A stretch of 64,000 bases of DNA from Calonectria ilicicola (GCA_020809705.1 CP085831.1:4402001-4466000), one strand, 5' to 3'. Numbered from the stretch's first letter, positions 12,901-26,000 are shown. Program-made: numbers and translations. The notes: generated by a model from the letters alone, not told the origin.

Positions 12901-14802
12901 CCATCACCTCAGATCAGACGGATGCTCTTGACCCAACACTGTTCCGAGATTTCATGGCCCAAATCCGCGAGAAGCTTGGTTCCTTGGCCACCTACATGAT
13001 ACCGAAATTCTTCATTCCGATGGGCACCTTCCCCAAACTTCCTTCTCGCAAGGTTGACCGAAAGAAGCTGAAGAATACAATTGACCAGTTTGACCGAGAA
13101 TTCCTCTCACAGTGTGTGCCCGAGTCTCCCAATGAGGGCTATGAAGTAGTTCCAGTGGAGACACTAGCCGAAATGACCCTGGAGTCAATTTGGGCAGACA
13201 TCTTCGGTGTTTCTTGCGATTTGATTGGACGCGAGGCAAACTTCTTTGCACTCGGAGGTGACTCGATTTCCGCCATTAGCCTCACTAGCCAGCTTCGCCA
13301 GGTAGAATATTCATTGTCAGTGTTGGACATTCTCAAATCCCCCAAGCTCAAAGATATGGCGGCTGCGATGCGCAAGATTGAAAGCCAAGGTCTCGTAGAG
13401 AAGCGGGTCTTTGAAGTTCCGGATGTCGTCAAGATTGCGGTACAAGACAGTGGTCTAGTATGGGAAGATGATGTTGAATATGGTGAGTTTACCAAAACCA
13501 TTGACGTTGAGAATGGAACACATACTAACTCATGATGTCTTAGCTTATCCCTGCCCACCGGGCCAAGCAGAGTTCCTCAAGCAAGGCAAACGAGACGAAC
13601 AGATGTGGGTGCTTCAAACTGTCCGGCGCATGACAGGAGACATTGATCCGGAAAACTGGATCAAAGCAACTACGAACCTGACAGAGGCTAACGACATTCT
13701 GAGAACAACTTGGCTAGAGGCCTTTCCAGACCACTGGGCTGGAGTTGTGCTTCGTAACCCTGAATTGAATGTCACCACGGTCGCTCTCGAATCGGAAGAA
13801 GAAATCTCGAGATTTGTGGAAGAATTTTGGCAAGCGCGCTTTGAGTTCGGACGCCCATTCATCAAGTATGCTATAGTGACCCATCAGGACTCATCCTGGG
13901 ACCTAGTGATCAAGATGGATCACGCTGTGTATGACGGTACTCTTTTCCGTATCTTTGATGAGGACTTTGGTGCCATTCTGCGCGGCAAAGCCATAGAGCC
14001 TCGCGTCGAATTCCGCGACTTTGCACAGCATGTCTTCCAGCAAGACAGCACCACACCTCTCCAGTATTGGAAAGATAAGATGGCCGATCTGAGCCCGATA
14101 AGTCAGCGTGTTGGTGATCAAGATCTGGGCGCAATTACTTCGCCCAAAATCACAGCTTTCTTGCGACGCGAAATTGATACATCGGGTATTGATCATGCGG
14201 CGAGCCAGCTTGGTGTCACGCCCAGCATCATCTTCCAAGGTGCGTTTTCTTTGTGGCTGGCTGGGGCAACTGGGAACACAGACATTCGCTTTGACTACCT
14301 TTTGAGTGGCCGCAATGTCGCACTGCCGGATCCTCAATCCATCAATGGCACGCTTGCAAACTTCTTGCCGTTCCGAACACCCATCGGTCCCCAGGACACC
14401 GTCCAAGGATTCCTTTCGACTTTGCAAGATGACTTCTGGGCGGTAACGGAGAACGGCCTCGTGGGGCTCGACAACATTTATGACACAGTGGGAGTCTCGC
14501 GACAAACCCACGGTAGCCGGATTCTGTTCTTGTCGCAGCCATTTGAGCCCGCAGCCAAGGATGATCCCAACGGTCAATACCGATGGCTTATCATGGCCAA
14601 GTCTAAGGTGCGCATGTACCAGCCATACGCGCTTGTCGTCGAGATGTCTAAATCGCTCGGGGATCGACACATATTGAAGGTCATGTATGACGACAACCTA
14701 TTCGATTCGGGTCTGGTGGAAAAAATTGCCGATGATGTTTCTGATTTAGTGGGCGTTTTGTCGAATCTCGAGAAGAAGGACCTGTCTCTCGAGTTGTTGT
14801 AG
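6988..14802 (+). CDS. Nonribosomal peptide synthetase 1 (C-A-T-C-A-T-C)
   Basis: Three exons (6988-7255, 7330-13482, 13544-14802; introns with TACTAA-type branch points) encode 2559 aa. C1, about residues 40-470, is degenerate: the HHxxxDG active site reads HRALIDT, so the catalytic second His is Arg. A1, about 480-960, has YTSGSTGKPKG near 606, YGLSEC, YRTGDKARRL and terminal NGNGK. Its hand-aligned 10-residue code is SARGTVTQLK, with Ser replacing Asp235. T1 near 1000 is LGGSS, so the phosphopantetheine Ser is present. C2, about 1070-1480, has HHSLFDF near 1188. A2, about 1500-2020, has YTSGSTGLPKG, YGPTETS and YRTGDLARWLPDG, with code DAQIIGVMVK. T2 is LGGDS near 2063. C3, 2143-2559, has DHAVYDG near 2265. 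There is no thioesterase or reductase, so the chain is either released by the terminal C domain or passed to NRPS2. The product is unknown. Confidence 0.95.
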
Positions 14803-15177
14803 ATACTCAATTTACAAAAATAAAAAATTTTGATTACTATATTCTTCAACACAGGTTTTCTTTCTATGTATTTTTCAATGTATCTTCGATGTAAACAGAT
14901 GCATCCTTATAGCTTCTCTGGTAACAATTCGCACTAGCGATAATTTCCAAGCTATCCCCAAAGCGCTTGTTGCTGTGTCCAACAAGTGGGTCACATTGAT
15001 GGTGGTTGGGAACCAACATCGTGAAGACACGTCTGCCTAATAAAACTGGAGGCGGTGACTAGTTCAATTTCAGATCAAATTTGCATTTTTCGTCATTATT
15101 AAAAAGTCTCCGTCGTTAGAGTATACGAGAAGATTCTAAGGACAATCATACCGAGCTACACATTTCAAAGCGCAAAC
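14803..15177. other. Intergenic between NRPS1 and F-box gene
   Basis: 375 bp of A+T-leaning sequence holding the NRPS1 3' end and the promoter of the next gene. No additional gene or repeat seen. Confidence 0.5.
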
Positions 15178-16665
15178 ATGAATCTCCCCCCAGAAGTCAG
15201 GGATGCCATTACCTTGCAGCTCTCCGATACATGCGCTGATCCCTGGTTTTACGGAGATTGTAGCTACGAGTATACTGACCGGAAAATGGCTCGTCGGTGT
15301 CGAAATAACCCTTGGTTCGAAACTAAACCTGACTTGAAAGCTTTGCTAAATTTACGCCTCGTTTCTCGGGACTGGCACTCAACCGCCACGCAATTCCTCG
15401 TTGACCATTTTTGGTGGTCTCTCAAGTTTGCTTCCGACGAGAATCTTTCTCGAGCATCACAGTGTGCACTTGCGCAACACCCTTTCCTGGTGAAAAAGTT
15501 AGAGATAACAGACCTATGGAATTTGCTATCGTTCCAGAGGATTTATACATACACCACCATGCCAGATCACGATGACGGGTCGTACGCATCGCACCATATC
15601 ATTCGGGATAGACCTTTGAAGATGCCGCATAATAGTCAACAGCAAGTCCATACTGACAAGTCTCGCGCTCTGGATCTTCTCCGCACTGTTCTGAACCGTC
15701 TCGATGGAGTCCAAGCATTGAGCGTCGAGTTCCCCTCTGCTCAGTCCGACGAAGAATATATGGACTCAGTAACAGACTGTTACGATACCAAATACCACGA
15801 TCTTGTCCTCTCTACTATTGAATACGCTATCAACCTGGACGGATTCCAACACCTGGTGGATCTTCGTCTTAATATCCCTTGTACGCGAGATATGGAACGC
15901 TTTACGAATGCAATGAGTGTCGATTTGCGCCACCGTTTAAGACACTTGCGTATATGTATCATGGATGAAACAGGTCAAGACGGATCGAACAGCATCCTTA
16001 ATGCTAGAGACAGTTACTCCGACGATGGAGCTGTAGACGGAGCCTCAGATTTTGAAACCGTTGCGCCCAGCAACTTACAGATAGACTTCCCCAATAAAGA
16101 GAATCAAAGGTTTGTTTGGGAATTTATATCTTCGTGCCCAAACCTCGAGTCTCTGGGTGTCACGGGATCTCATTACCTTGACTTGGATCAGCTTGATTGG
16201 GAAAAGTCACCTGAATCTCGAGGCCTCCATAGATTATGTCTAAGCAGGGTATGGGCAAGTGTCTCATCTATCCTCAAACTATTGGAGCCTTCATCTCCAA
16301 GCAAAGACTCGCTCCCCTTGCGTTGCATTAATTTGCATGATGTCAAAGTTTATAAACAGGGAGGAAATTGGTCTGAGTTGTTCATGTACTTGCGAAAGAA
16401 CTGCCCAAACCTCCAAGCTAGTCAAATCGATCAGCTCACCTACTGGTCAACACATGAAAGTTACGACCGTATCCCCCGGGTCTGGGAGGATAGCAATCCT
16501 ATTTGGACCGACTCGCAAGAGGATCTAATCAAATTGGGGCAATTGATGAAACACCTTGTTGAAAAAGCCGGAGGCAAGGAGTACTATCCCCATGAGTACG
16601 ATGAACTAGATCAATATTATGAGGAAGATGATGACCGTTATGTCTACTCCGATGATGACAATTAG
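15178..16665 (+). CDS. F-box-like protein with LRR-type C-terminal region
   Basis: Single-exon 495-aa protein. The N-terminus has F-box-like features: NLPPEVRDAITLQL, then after an insertion LLNLRLVSRDWHSTATQFLVDHFWWSLKF. This is the pattern of fungal F-box proteins that bind Skp1 in SCF ubiquitin ligases. The middle and C-terminal parts contain irregular leucine-rich segments (LVDLRLNIPC, LRHLRICI, CPNLESLGV, LHRLCLS, CPNLQAS) that would form the substrate-recognition solenoid. The last 30 residues are strongly acidic (Asp/Glu/Tyr). It sits between the two NRPS genes in the same orientation. Large fungal F-box families are highly variable, so its presence here may be incidental or may mark a regulator of the cluster. 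The target is unknown. Confidence 0.75.
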   Translation: MNLPPEVRDAITLQLSDTCADPWFYGDCSYEYTDRKMARRCRNNPWFETKPDLKALLNLRLVSRDWHSTATQFLVDHFWWSLKFASDENLSRASQCALAQHPFLVKKLEITDLWNLLSFQRIYTYTTMPDHDDGSYASHHIIRDRPLKMPHNSQQQVHTDKSRALDLLRTVLNRLDGVQALSVEFPSAQSDEEYMDSVTDCYDTKYHDLVLSTIEYAINLDGFQHLVDLRLNIPCTRDMERFTNAMSVDLRHRLRHLRICIMDETGQDGSNSILNARDSYSDDGAVDGASDFETVAPSNLQIDFPNKENQRFVWEFISSCPNLESLGVTGSHYLDLDQLDWEKSPESRGLHRLCLSRVWASVSSILKLLEPSSPSKDSLPLRCINLHDVKVYKQGGNWSELFMYLRKNCPNLQASQIDQLTYWSTHESYDRIPRVWEDSNPIWTDSQEDLIKLGQLMKHLVEKAGGKEYYPHEYDELDQYYEEDDDRYVYSDDDN

Positions 16666-17637
16666 CTACTCCCAGCTTAGATGGATGAGAAGCAATATTT
16701 AATAGTTGCCTTAGAATTTGGAACAACCATGCTCGTTAATTATCCTGGCCGTGCTGTACTTGAGCTTTTGTATCCGAACCTTCATTGTAACTAGATGATG
16801 ATGTCTGCTGATTGCTCATTGCGGTCATTTGTGGAGCAGCAGGCGGTCATTTGTGGATCTCTCTGACGTACACCAACTAACTCACAACGACGGAGTAGCT
16901 TTGAGTTGTGTAACACAAGAAAAAGTATCGAGGACTTGGTTTAGGAAACATACTGGGAAAACTGCTGGTTTATGTCCACTAGGAGCTTTCTAACCAGATC
17001 TGATCCAGATTATCTGTTTTCTCGGCAACATCTTCTCTAGCTGCTCAGTATGCAGCAGTTGCATACAATACGATTGACGAATTTGTCGCGCAAACTAAAC
17101 AATCTCCTGCCAATAGTAGTCGAGCCAGATCTAAATTTTGGATTGTGTTTTTTTTTTCAGCTAAGTTAGAGTTCAAATTTTCGATCCTATCTGGATTCTC
17201 GGGAATACCATCTTGACACCAACTAACTAAAACATAATTCCCATGACATATACTCTATGAGGCCCATGCATATACACCCTTTCAGTGTTATTCCTATTAA
17301 GCTTTCCCCATTGCGGAGTTGTAATCTAGGGTGCGGCGGTCAAATGTGGATCCCAGCGTTGTATTTGTCACCATTTCAGTCTCAACCGATTATTTCGGCT
17401 AAAAAACACCTCACTCTGCAGTCTCAAAATCATTTCTCTCTGTTGTATAAAATTTAATAAGTTCGCACAGGTGCACTGATGGGTTGAAGAATAAAGATTC
17501 CCAAACATCATATTTACTTTCTCATGAACTCCTTCCAGATCGCGGCGAAGCACGTCACAACTACGACTAGAGTCAGACTCATCCGTGCAACGCTGCCCAG
17601 CCAAAAACAATTACGCTTCATCAACCAAACAGCCAAA
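16666..17637. other. Intergenic; contains a short direct repeat
   Basis: No convincing gene. A 15-bp direct repeat, GCGGTCATTTGTGGA, occurs twice within about 40 bp near 16822-16858, and a related GCGGTCAAATGTGGA lies near 17334. ACCAACTAACT also occurs twice (near 16872 and 17217). Parts of 16.9-17.05 kb and 17.1-17.2 kb look like diverged copies of each other. A poly-T run sits near 17150. Confidence 0.45.
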
Positions 17638-18395
17638 ATGCCAGTCACGGAGCTTGTGTTTCCAATCTACAAGCAAGATGCCAGCTCCCAGTCTGAACTC
17701 AAGGCAAAGGCGCCTGAGATTTTCAAGCAATTTTCCGGAGTCGAAGGACTGAAATCTTTGTTCCGCGGCTCGATTCTGGCTGAAAATGGCGAATTCCTCC
17801 CAAATAATAGTGGTCGCACTGTCCTTGTTTTAGGTTTGTCTGACTGTCAATGTTCTTCAAGCTCTGACACAATCCTACTAACAATTGAGAATGAGTAGAA
17901 TGGGATCAAGCCTCCTCTTTCCATGCTTTCTTTCCAAATTCAGCCAAATTTCAGGGCTTTGTGAAACTTGTAAAACCATTGGCAGCCGCCCCAGCCCAAC
18001 CTGAGCTTTTTGAAGCGAATGGATCCTCAGCATCCTGCTCGGCTGCTGGTGTGACTCAAATCATCAAAGTGGCTCAAACTGAGGACGCAGATATGCTACT
18101 AGATCGGGTACAAAAAGCCGTTTCGGAGTTCACAAAAGCAACGCCCGTGTCATTTTACGCGAGAGGTATCGATAGCCAGCAGGGAACTATCCTTTTGATG
18201 TTTGGCTGGCAAAGTCAACAGGTATCTGCAGACCCCCTTCTCTGTTTAGGACGCAAATGAACACGGCTAATACCGAAGATTCAGGATTACGAGAAGTCTA
18301 AATCTGACGATGCTGTTCTTTTATTGTTGAGAGAATTGAGCGCGACCGGCAGGGTTAGTGATTTGGTGGCACAGCTTACTCCGATAGATGTTTAA
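17638..18395 (+). CDS. Small dimeric alpha/beta-barrel (ABM)-like protein
   Basis: Three exons (17638-17833, 17899-18221, 18285-18395) with GT..AG introns, the first containing TACTAAC, give 209 aa. The layout suggests two ferredoxin-like halves. The first is TELVFPIYK, EGLKSLFRGSILAENG and RTVLVLEWDQASSFHAFF; the second has VSFYARG and TILLMFGWQSQQDYEKSK. Such stress-responsive/ABM-like proteins are common small companions of fungal biosynthetic genes, acting as monooxygenase-like or cyclase-like helpers, but no catalytic residue can be named. The ATG at 17638 has a CCAAAATGCC context. An in-frame ATG at 17524 would add 38 mostly basic, hydroxylated residues resembling a mitochondrial leader, so the start is uncertain. 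It is co-oriented between the two NRPS genes. Confidence 0.65.
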
Positions 18396-20099
18396 AGCAT
18401 GTGCAGAGAATTTTGAACAAATTCTTCATACAAATAGCTCTCCACTGAATTTTATTATAGTACCAATTCAATTAAATCATGATTAGTTCAGTTAATCCTA
18501 CTGGTCAACACTGGTTTGTCGTGACTTGGTGGGCTTGTGGAGCACAACAACATTGGCTTTGGGTGTTTATCTAGACAAATATACCGTATGTCGCGGGGGC
18601 ATTTGATCCACCCCAGACAGTCATGATTCGGTAAACAATATATGACGTAGCTGGCAAAAGCACAAATAGCGGACGATATTTTGACGCTGCTGAAAACCAA
18701 TTTGACGATACCATCCCGAAAAATAGGATTCCTACCCAGGTGACATATCTTGTCATAGGCGCCGATTACTCATCAACCACACGAACAAAAAGTTTGGGTT
18801 GGAAAACTAGAATTTATAGAGTGATCCCGGATTACCCGGCCAAATTCAAGGCTGGGTCGCAAAACTAAGATTGAGGTGACCTCTAATGCTGGGATGTGGC
18901 TTACCCTAGATTGTATTGTTCGGCTTGGTGTTCCACCTGAGTCATCAAAGCAAAAACCACTTGCACTGTTCATGACTCCCTGCTACGTCGCACACGCGGC
19001 ATCACATTGTATCACAAAACACTACCTGAGTGGTTCGGAGAGTGCCAGGCTAGCGCTAGTCAAAATATTTCCTAGTATATCGAGACGGTCGGAACCACCG
19101 CACTAAGGATTAGCTGAGGGCATTTTTGTTTGGTCGGTGGAGTTCTTTCGAAGCATAAGTAATGTCTGAGATTGGTGAAACAAAACCAGTCAGCGTTGTC
19201 TTAAAAAGCTCTGCCGTGCACGCCTCATTTATTGTGGCGCTGTACTCCTATCAATTAATTCGCGCAATAATGAACCAGTAGGGTTAGAGTACGAATCGTG
19301 ACATGCCAGCCTCGGAGGGGCAGTATAATTAGGAATCAAGCCAGGCTGTCATTTGATTGGATCGTCTACAGCATTTTCCTGTCTTGGAAGCACCATGAAG
19401 ATTCATAAGCCCTACATTAGCGTTGCCAGCCACCTGGCACGGCAGAGTCCCATGACAACAAGCGAGAATTCACTAAACCCATCTTGGACTATACGGTGGC
19501 ACTTGGGAGTAAGATGTCTCTTCCTCAAACCTAGATTTCCAAATCCATGAGACCATAAGCGGGAAGCTTCGGGCACCAACGCCTAATAGGCTTAAAAGTA
19601 AAAGAGTGGCAACAATAGACTAGTGGCAAGAAAACTGGTATGGAACTTCTAATCTGACATAAGCGAAACTCGCTCAGATTCTTAGGGATTGCAAAGCGCT
19701 AATCGCTGTATATTTGGATCTTTTGTGCACGAAAAATTGCGGCTGATTCCCCATGCATAGTGGCGTTACGAGCCTGGGCAAGTGAAGGATGTGGTGCCGA
19801 ACAGGGAAAACTCGGCGAGAAAAGCGGTTAAGCGGAGACCCTTGGGATTTGAGAAAGTGGCTAGGTTGTAATAAGTCAGCATATTGACGTTGTGTTTCTC
19901 ATTTGATGCGGGTGAGATCTCGTGAAACTAGTCAGCGCATCTATCTTACGACGACATTTTTGCTCTTTCTTGCAGCTTGCATTTTACTGACAGCTTCAAC
20001 CAACGTCGTTTATGAAGCACATATTTTGCCAAGACTCGACTCCACCTTCCCTCCTACACGAGAAGAGGATCAAAACTGAGAATTCATTCAGCATTCAAC
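18396..20099. promoter_or_regulatory. Upstream region of NRPS2, no gene seen
   Basis: 1.7 kb without a convincing coding frame (longest about 76 codons, no motifs). It contains the downstream region of the ABM-like gene and the promoter of NRPS2. The last 100 bp before 20100 are C/T-rich, as is common in fungal core promoters. Confidence 0.45.
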
Positions 20100-23000
20100 A
20101 TGACTATTGACGGAAATGGCAAGGCCAAGGAGTTGGTGGCTACGAGTGAGAGCCTTCACAACCTTCCGCCAAGTAATAGAACACCACTTATCACTCCAAA
20201 GAGTGACTCACCTCCAATTGAGTCTCGCACGACAGCTGGAACTGTCTCCAAGCTCCCAAACCACGCCCAAACGGACACTTGGGAATGTGCCTCATTTCCC
20301 TTTTTGCCATTGTCTGTGGAGAGAGTAGAGGCAGATAGCAAGGTAGAATACGGTTTCTCAACCTTTTCATCAAGGCCATTGGATAGCCTGCCAACGTTGG
20401 TTCATTCGGCATGGGCCTTGGTGGTAGGCCGCATGATTAACTCTGAAGGTGTTGTCATTGGCGTCACTGAGTCTTTGGGGGTAGGCGTGCCGACTCCCCT
20501 ACGAGTGAGACTGGTTGGCGATCAGAATATATCGGACTACGTGGAGGAGGTACAGCAACAACAGTTGATATCAAGATCATCTTCCTTTAAGGACGGGGCC
20601 ATCGACGCGACAAAGTTCAACACGGTCTTAGCTATCAGATCGTCGGAACAGGGAGACTCCCAAACTGAGCTACTGGCAGGGACAGGCAATGGTCATGTCT
20701 ATCCTTTGGTTATTGAAATCGACATTTTTAATGAACAAGCAAAGCCCATTGCCAAATTTGACTCCAAGGTAATACGAAGATGGGTCGTAGAAAGATTGCT
20801 TCAGCGATTGGCGCTGGTGATGCGCCAAATCGAGAACGCAGGACCTGACATGAAAGTTGCAGATATCGAAGTCACCACACCCCAGGATCTGGAGCAAATA
20901 TGGGAATGGAATGCGACTGTTCCTGAATCAGTTGAGAGATGTATTCATGATGTTTTCGAGGAACAGGTACGACTACATCCTGGTGCACCTGCTATATGTG
21001 CCTGGGATGGCGATTTAACCTATGCTGAGTTGGACGGTCTTTCTTCTAGATTGGCTGTCCACCTAATCAACCTTGGTGTCGGTCCAGAAGTTTTGGTGGC
21101 CTTGTGCTTCGAGAAGTCGATGTGGACCTCCGTGGCTATTTTAGGTGTTCTAAAAGCAGGAGGAGCATTTGTTCTACTCGATTCCGCCCTTCCACAGCAA
21201 CGACTAGAGTCTATTGTTGAGCAGGCCAAGACTTGTCTGATCTTGACATCAGCCGCCCTCCAGACCCTTGGCACCAAATTAGTGCCAACCACAGTCGTTA
21301 TCGATTCTGGACTGTTTGCAAAGCTGGAATCTGGCAATGAAACGGTACTTCAGCAATCCAAAGCAACGCCAGATTCAGCTGCATATGTTGTTTTCACATC
21401 AGGCAGCACGGGCGTTCCCAAGGGTGCAATGATAACCCATTCCAACATGTCGTCAGCTCTTATCTTGCAAAAAGATCGCCTAGGGCTTTCGTCTAGGCAC
21501 CGAATGTACGATTTTGTCTCATACAGCTTCAGCTTGGCGATCATGAAATTTTTCTTGACGCTAGCCGCTGGAAGTTGCTTCTGCGTTCCAAGTGACCAGG
21601 ATCGTAAGAGCAACCTCGCGGGGAGTTTTGCGTCTTTGAAGGCCAATACTGTTATTCTTACTCCATCAATTGCCGAAATCCTTTCCCCGGAGAAGTTGCC
21701 TGGTCTTATAAAGATTGGGTTTGGCGGTGAAAAGGTGCGACAAAAGGATTTCTTGCCCTGGTGGGGTCGGGTCGAGGTGTTTTCTGGGTACGGATCCAGT
21801 GAATGTACTACCATCAACGTTCTCAATAGCAACGCACCTACCATTGAGGAGGCCAGTCGGCTTGGGACAGGCGCAGGGTTACGCACTTGGGTCGTGGACC
21901 CGGATAACTATAACTACCTGCTACCGCCTGGGTGCATAGGAGAGCTGGTCCTTGAAGGTCCGCTTGTAAGTCGAGGGTATTTGAATAGCCCGGAGAAAAC
22001 GGCAACAACCTTCGTCGAGAATCCTGTGTGGCTCCTAAAGGGTGCTCCTGGCCATGCAGGACGCACCGGGAGACTTTACCGAACTGGGGATTTGGTGCAG
22101 CAGCATGACGACGGGACCTTAGATGCGATCGGTCGAAAGGACGTCCAAGTAAAAATCCGCGGTCAACGAGTGGAACTTGGGGACGTTGAACACTGGGTTC
22201 AAAAGTGCCTGCCTGAAATCTCCCAGGTAGTTGCTGAAGTCATAACTCCAAAGGGACGACAAGAAAAACCCGTTCTCGCTGCATTCCTCTTGCTTAGAAA
22301 CAGAGCGTCGACAAACGACAATGAGGCGGCTGCCCCCGAGATAATCCCCGCCTCAGATGAAGTGAGAGACAAACTCGCTCAGCGTCTACCCAGCTACATG
22401 GTGCCAACCGTTTTCTTCTCCATTGTGAAAATTCCAATGACAGCCACAGGCAAGGCAAATAGAAAAGAGCTGCGTGATATTGGTTCATCGTTTACTGTCG
22501 AGGAGTTGCTCGGTTTACAGACTCCTGAACGGCTGACCACTCAGCCAATGAAGGGGTCCGAGTTACAACTGCAGAACATCTGGTCTCGAGTTCTCAGGCT
22601 CGACCCTGCCACGATTGGACTTCATGATAGCTTTCTGCGGCTTGGAGGTGATTCAATAGCTGCAATGAAAGTGATTAGCGAAGCGCGAAAGCTTGGAATG
22701 GCTTTGACGATGTCTGACATGTTTCAGTTCCCTACCATTCATCTTCTCGCAAAGCAATCGATTGCAGTCAGCGAGGACTCCGAGAATATCCCGGCTTTTT
22801 CATTGTTGGGTGATGGTGCAAATGATACGTTGATCGTTCAGGAAGTTTCAGAGCTCTATCACCTGAAGGCCTCTGCTATCAAGGACCTTTATCCATGCAC
22901 ACCTCTCCAAGAGGGCATTATGTCTCTAGGCTCAAAAAGAACTGGCGATTATGTTATGCAGACAACGCTGGAACTGCCTGAACATGTTGCGATCGACGAG

Positions 23001-26000
23001 TTCCGGGCAGCATGGGAAGCTGCGGCTGCAACTCTACCTATCCTTCGTACCAGAATAGTCCAGCATGGCAGCCTTGGGCTCTTACAGGTAGTTTTGGATG
23101 ACCAAATTCAGTGGAATGAGACAGTTGGGCTTGAAGACTATCTCAAATCAGACCGAGAGAACCCCATGGGCCTAGGGCAACCACTCGTTCGATATGCCCT
23201 AATAAAGGATGACAAAAGCACGGTTCGCTGGTTTGTATGGACAATTTATCATGCTCTTTACGACGGTTGGTCTTTGTCTCTGATTCTGGATACCGTGGAC
23301 CGGCTTTACCAGGGTAAACCGGTTCAGCAAGGGCCCCAGTTTCAAAGATTTATCGACTCCATAAATGGGCAAGATAATGAAAGAGCAGCAGAATACTGGC
23401 GAAAGTCTCTTGAAGACTGTCATTGCGAACCATTCCCAATGTTACCGCGAGGTATTGAACAGCCTGCGGCAGACAAAGTATTAGAGCTTACCCTGTCGCG
23501 CCCGCATAAGGAGCAACTTGAAGCAACAGAATCGACCATGATCCAAGCCGCTTGGGCTTTGGTTCAAGGCCGGATGACCAGTACGGAAGATGTTGTTTTT
23601 GGAGTCACCGTATCCGGAAGAAACGCACCGATCCCTAACATGGATAGAATGGTGGGGCCTACCATTGCAACAGTTCCATTGCGCATCAAGTTGAACGGTG
23701 ACCAAACGATCTCCGATTTTATCAGCAAAGTTCAAAAGCAAGCCATGGAAATGATCCCGTTTGAGCAGATGGGATTGCAGGAGATCGCGGGCTTGAGTGA
23801 TAGTGCGTCCCAGGCTACGAATTTCCAAACGCTACTACTCGTACAGCCTCAGGAGAACGGGAACACTCCTGGAGTTTTTGAGAAGCTGAAGTATGAAAAC
23901 CAAGAACAATGGTTCAACACCTATGCCATAATGCTTGAGGCCCACCTTGGAACTGATCGAATCGTCATGAAAGCAACGTTCGACTCGCGAGTGATAGATT
24001 CGTGGACTGTACAGAGGCTCCTAGAGCGTTTTGAACACGTCATGGATAAACTGGACAATGCTGGTGCTGATCATCTATTGGCTGACATTGAAGCCATGAC
24101 GCCAAATGATTTGAACCAACTTTGGGAATGGAACAGGGATGCTCCAGTTCCATGGGAGAAATGTGCCCACGAGCTCTTTGAGGAGCGGGCACAAGTGCAG
24201 CCTAGTGCACCTGCAGTATTTGCCTGGGATGGCGATCTTACTTATGAACAACTATCTCAACTTTCAGATGTGCTTTCGAGTCACTTGGTCGATCTCGGAA
24301 TTGAATCTGGTACACTGGTGCCGCTATGTTTTGAGAAGTCAATGTGGACACCGGTGGCAATGCTCGCAGTGCTCAAAGCTGGTGCAGCCTTCTCCTTGTT
24401 GGATACTTCTATTCCAGAACACCGACTCAAATCTATCGTTCAGCAGCTAGAGGCAGATATAATTCTTTCTTCAACGACCAACTTGGGCCTCAGCTCTCGA
24501 TTGTGTAAGACAGTGGTACCGGTTAGTGCGGATTCAATTCGTTACTCCACATCCTCCACAATTCGAAGGAGACAGGCATCGCCGAACTCTCCCATGTTTG
24601 TTATTTTCACTTCCGGAAGTACCGGCACACCTAAGGGCATAATTCTCACGCATACGAATTTCGTCACTAGTTTGAAGTATCAGATAAACCTTCTGGGGTT
24701 CAGGGCAAATTCGAGAGTCTTTGACTTTGCATCCTACGCGTTTGACATGGCAGTTCACAATGCCATTGCTGCATTTGCCGTGGGAGGCTGTTTATGCATC
24801 CCGTCTGATGAAGATCGCCGGGGTAACATTGAAAAGACGATGGCAGACATGAATGTTACGTTAGTCAACATAACGCCTTCGGTATCCCGGTTAATCCATC
24901 CAGAAAATGTTCCAAGTCTTGAAACGTTGATTCTGGGTGGTGAGGTTGTCTCTCCTAATGATGTACGCCCGTGGTGGGGCAAGGTCAATTTTGTAAATGC
25001 ATATGGGCCCGCTGAGTGTCACATTAGTACTGTGAACGCGGGCGCAGCGACTCTTGAGACTTGCACAAGTATTGGGAAGGGTGCTGGATTAGCTACGTGG
25101 ATCGTGGATCCGGAAAATGAAGACCGTCTCCTCGCGCCTGGTTGCGTTGGTGAGCTTCTCCTCGAGGGGCCGCTTGTTGGCCAAGGGTATTTGAATGACC
25201 CAGAAAAGACTGCTGCGTCGTTTATTGATAGCCCCAAATGGCTGTCTGATGGCGCTTCTGGCAAGCAAGGACGACAAGGGAGGATGTACAAGACAGGTGA
25301 CTTGGTTGATTACACAAAAGATGGCTTACTGCATTACATTGGAAGGAAAGATGCCCAGGTCAAGATCCGAGGTCAACGCGTTGAGTTGGGGGAAGTCGAA
25401 CACTATGTCCAGCAGTACATGCCAGAGGTATCAAATGTTGCTTCCGAGGTCATTTTACCAGGGGGTGATGACCTCGGTCCCACGCTAGTCGCTTTCTTGC
25501 AAATAGCGAGCAGTGATTCGCATGATGGCGATAATTCACAAGACACTAAGCCCCAGGTTATCGCAATTCCTACTGATGTTGAAACAAAGTTGGCGGCGCA
25601 TCTACCAAACTACATGATACCAACGGCGTTTTTCACTTTCCGGAGACTTCCCATGGGAACGACAGGAAAAACGGACCGAAAACTATTACGCGAGATTGGC
25701 GGCAGCTTTTCGGCCGCAGAATTAGCTGCCGTACGAACTGCTGTGCGAGCGACAAAGCGACAGCCAGTTTCGGATTCGCAAAGACAAATGCAGCAGATTT
25801 GGGCACGAGTGCTTAAAATAAAAACGGAATTCATTGGCCTAGATGACAGCTTTTTCCAACTCGGAGGGAACTCAATTGCCGCAATCAAGCTTGTTGGTGA
25901 GGCTCGGTCGGCTGGACTGGAACTCACCGTTGCCAACATTTTCCAAAGTCCTGCGCTTCATCAAGTCGCGGCTACCGCTCGTCCGATGAATAGCAAAAAT

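Noticed and set aside
13903..14670. 255-codon antisense frame inside NRPS1
   Set aside because: Lies wholly opposite the terminal condensation domain; its translation has no domain features. A shadow of the real gene.
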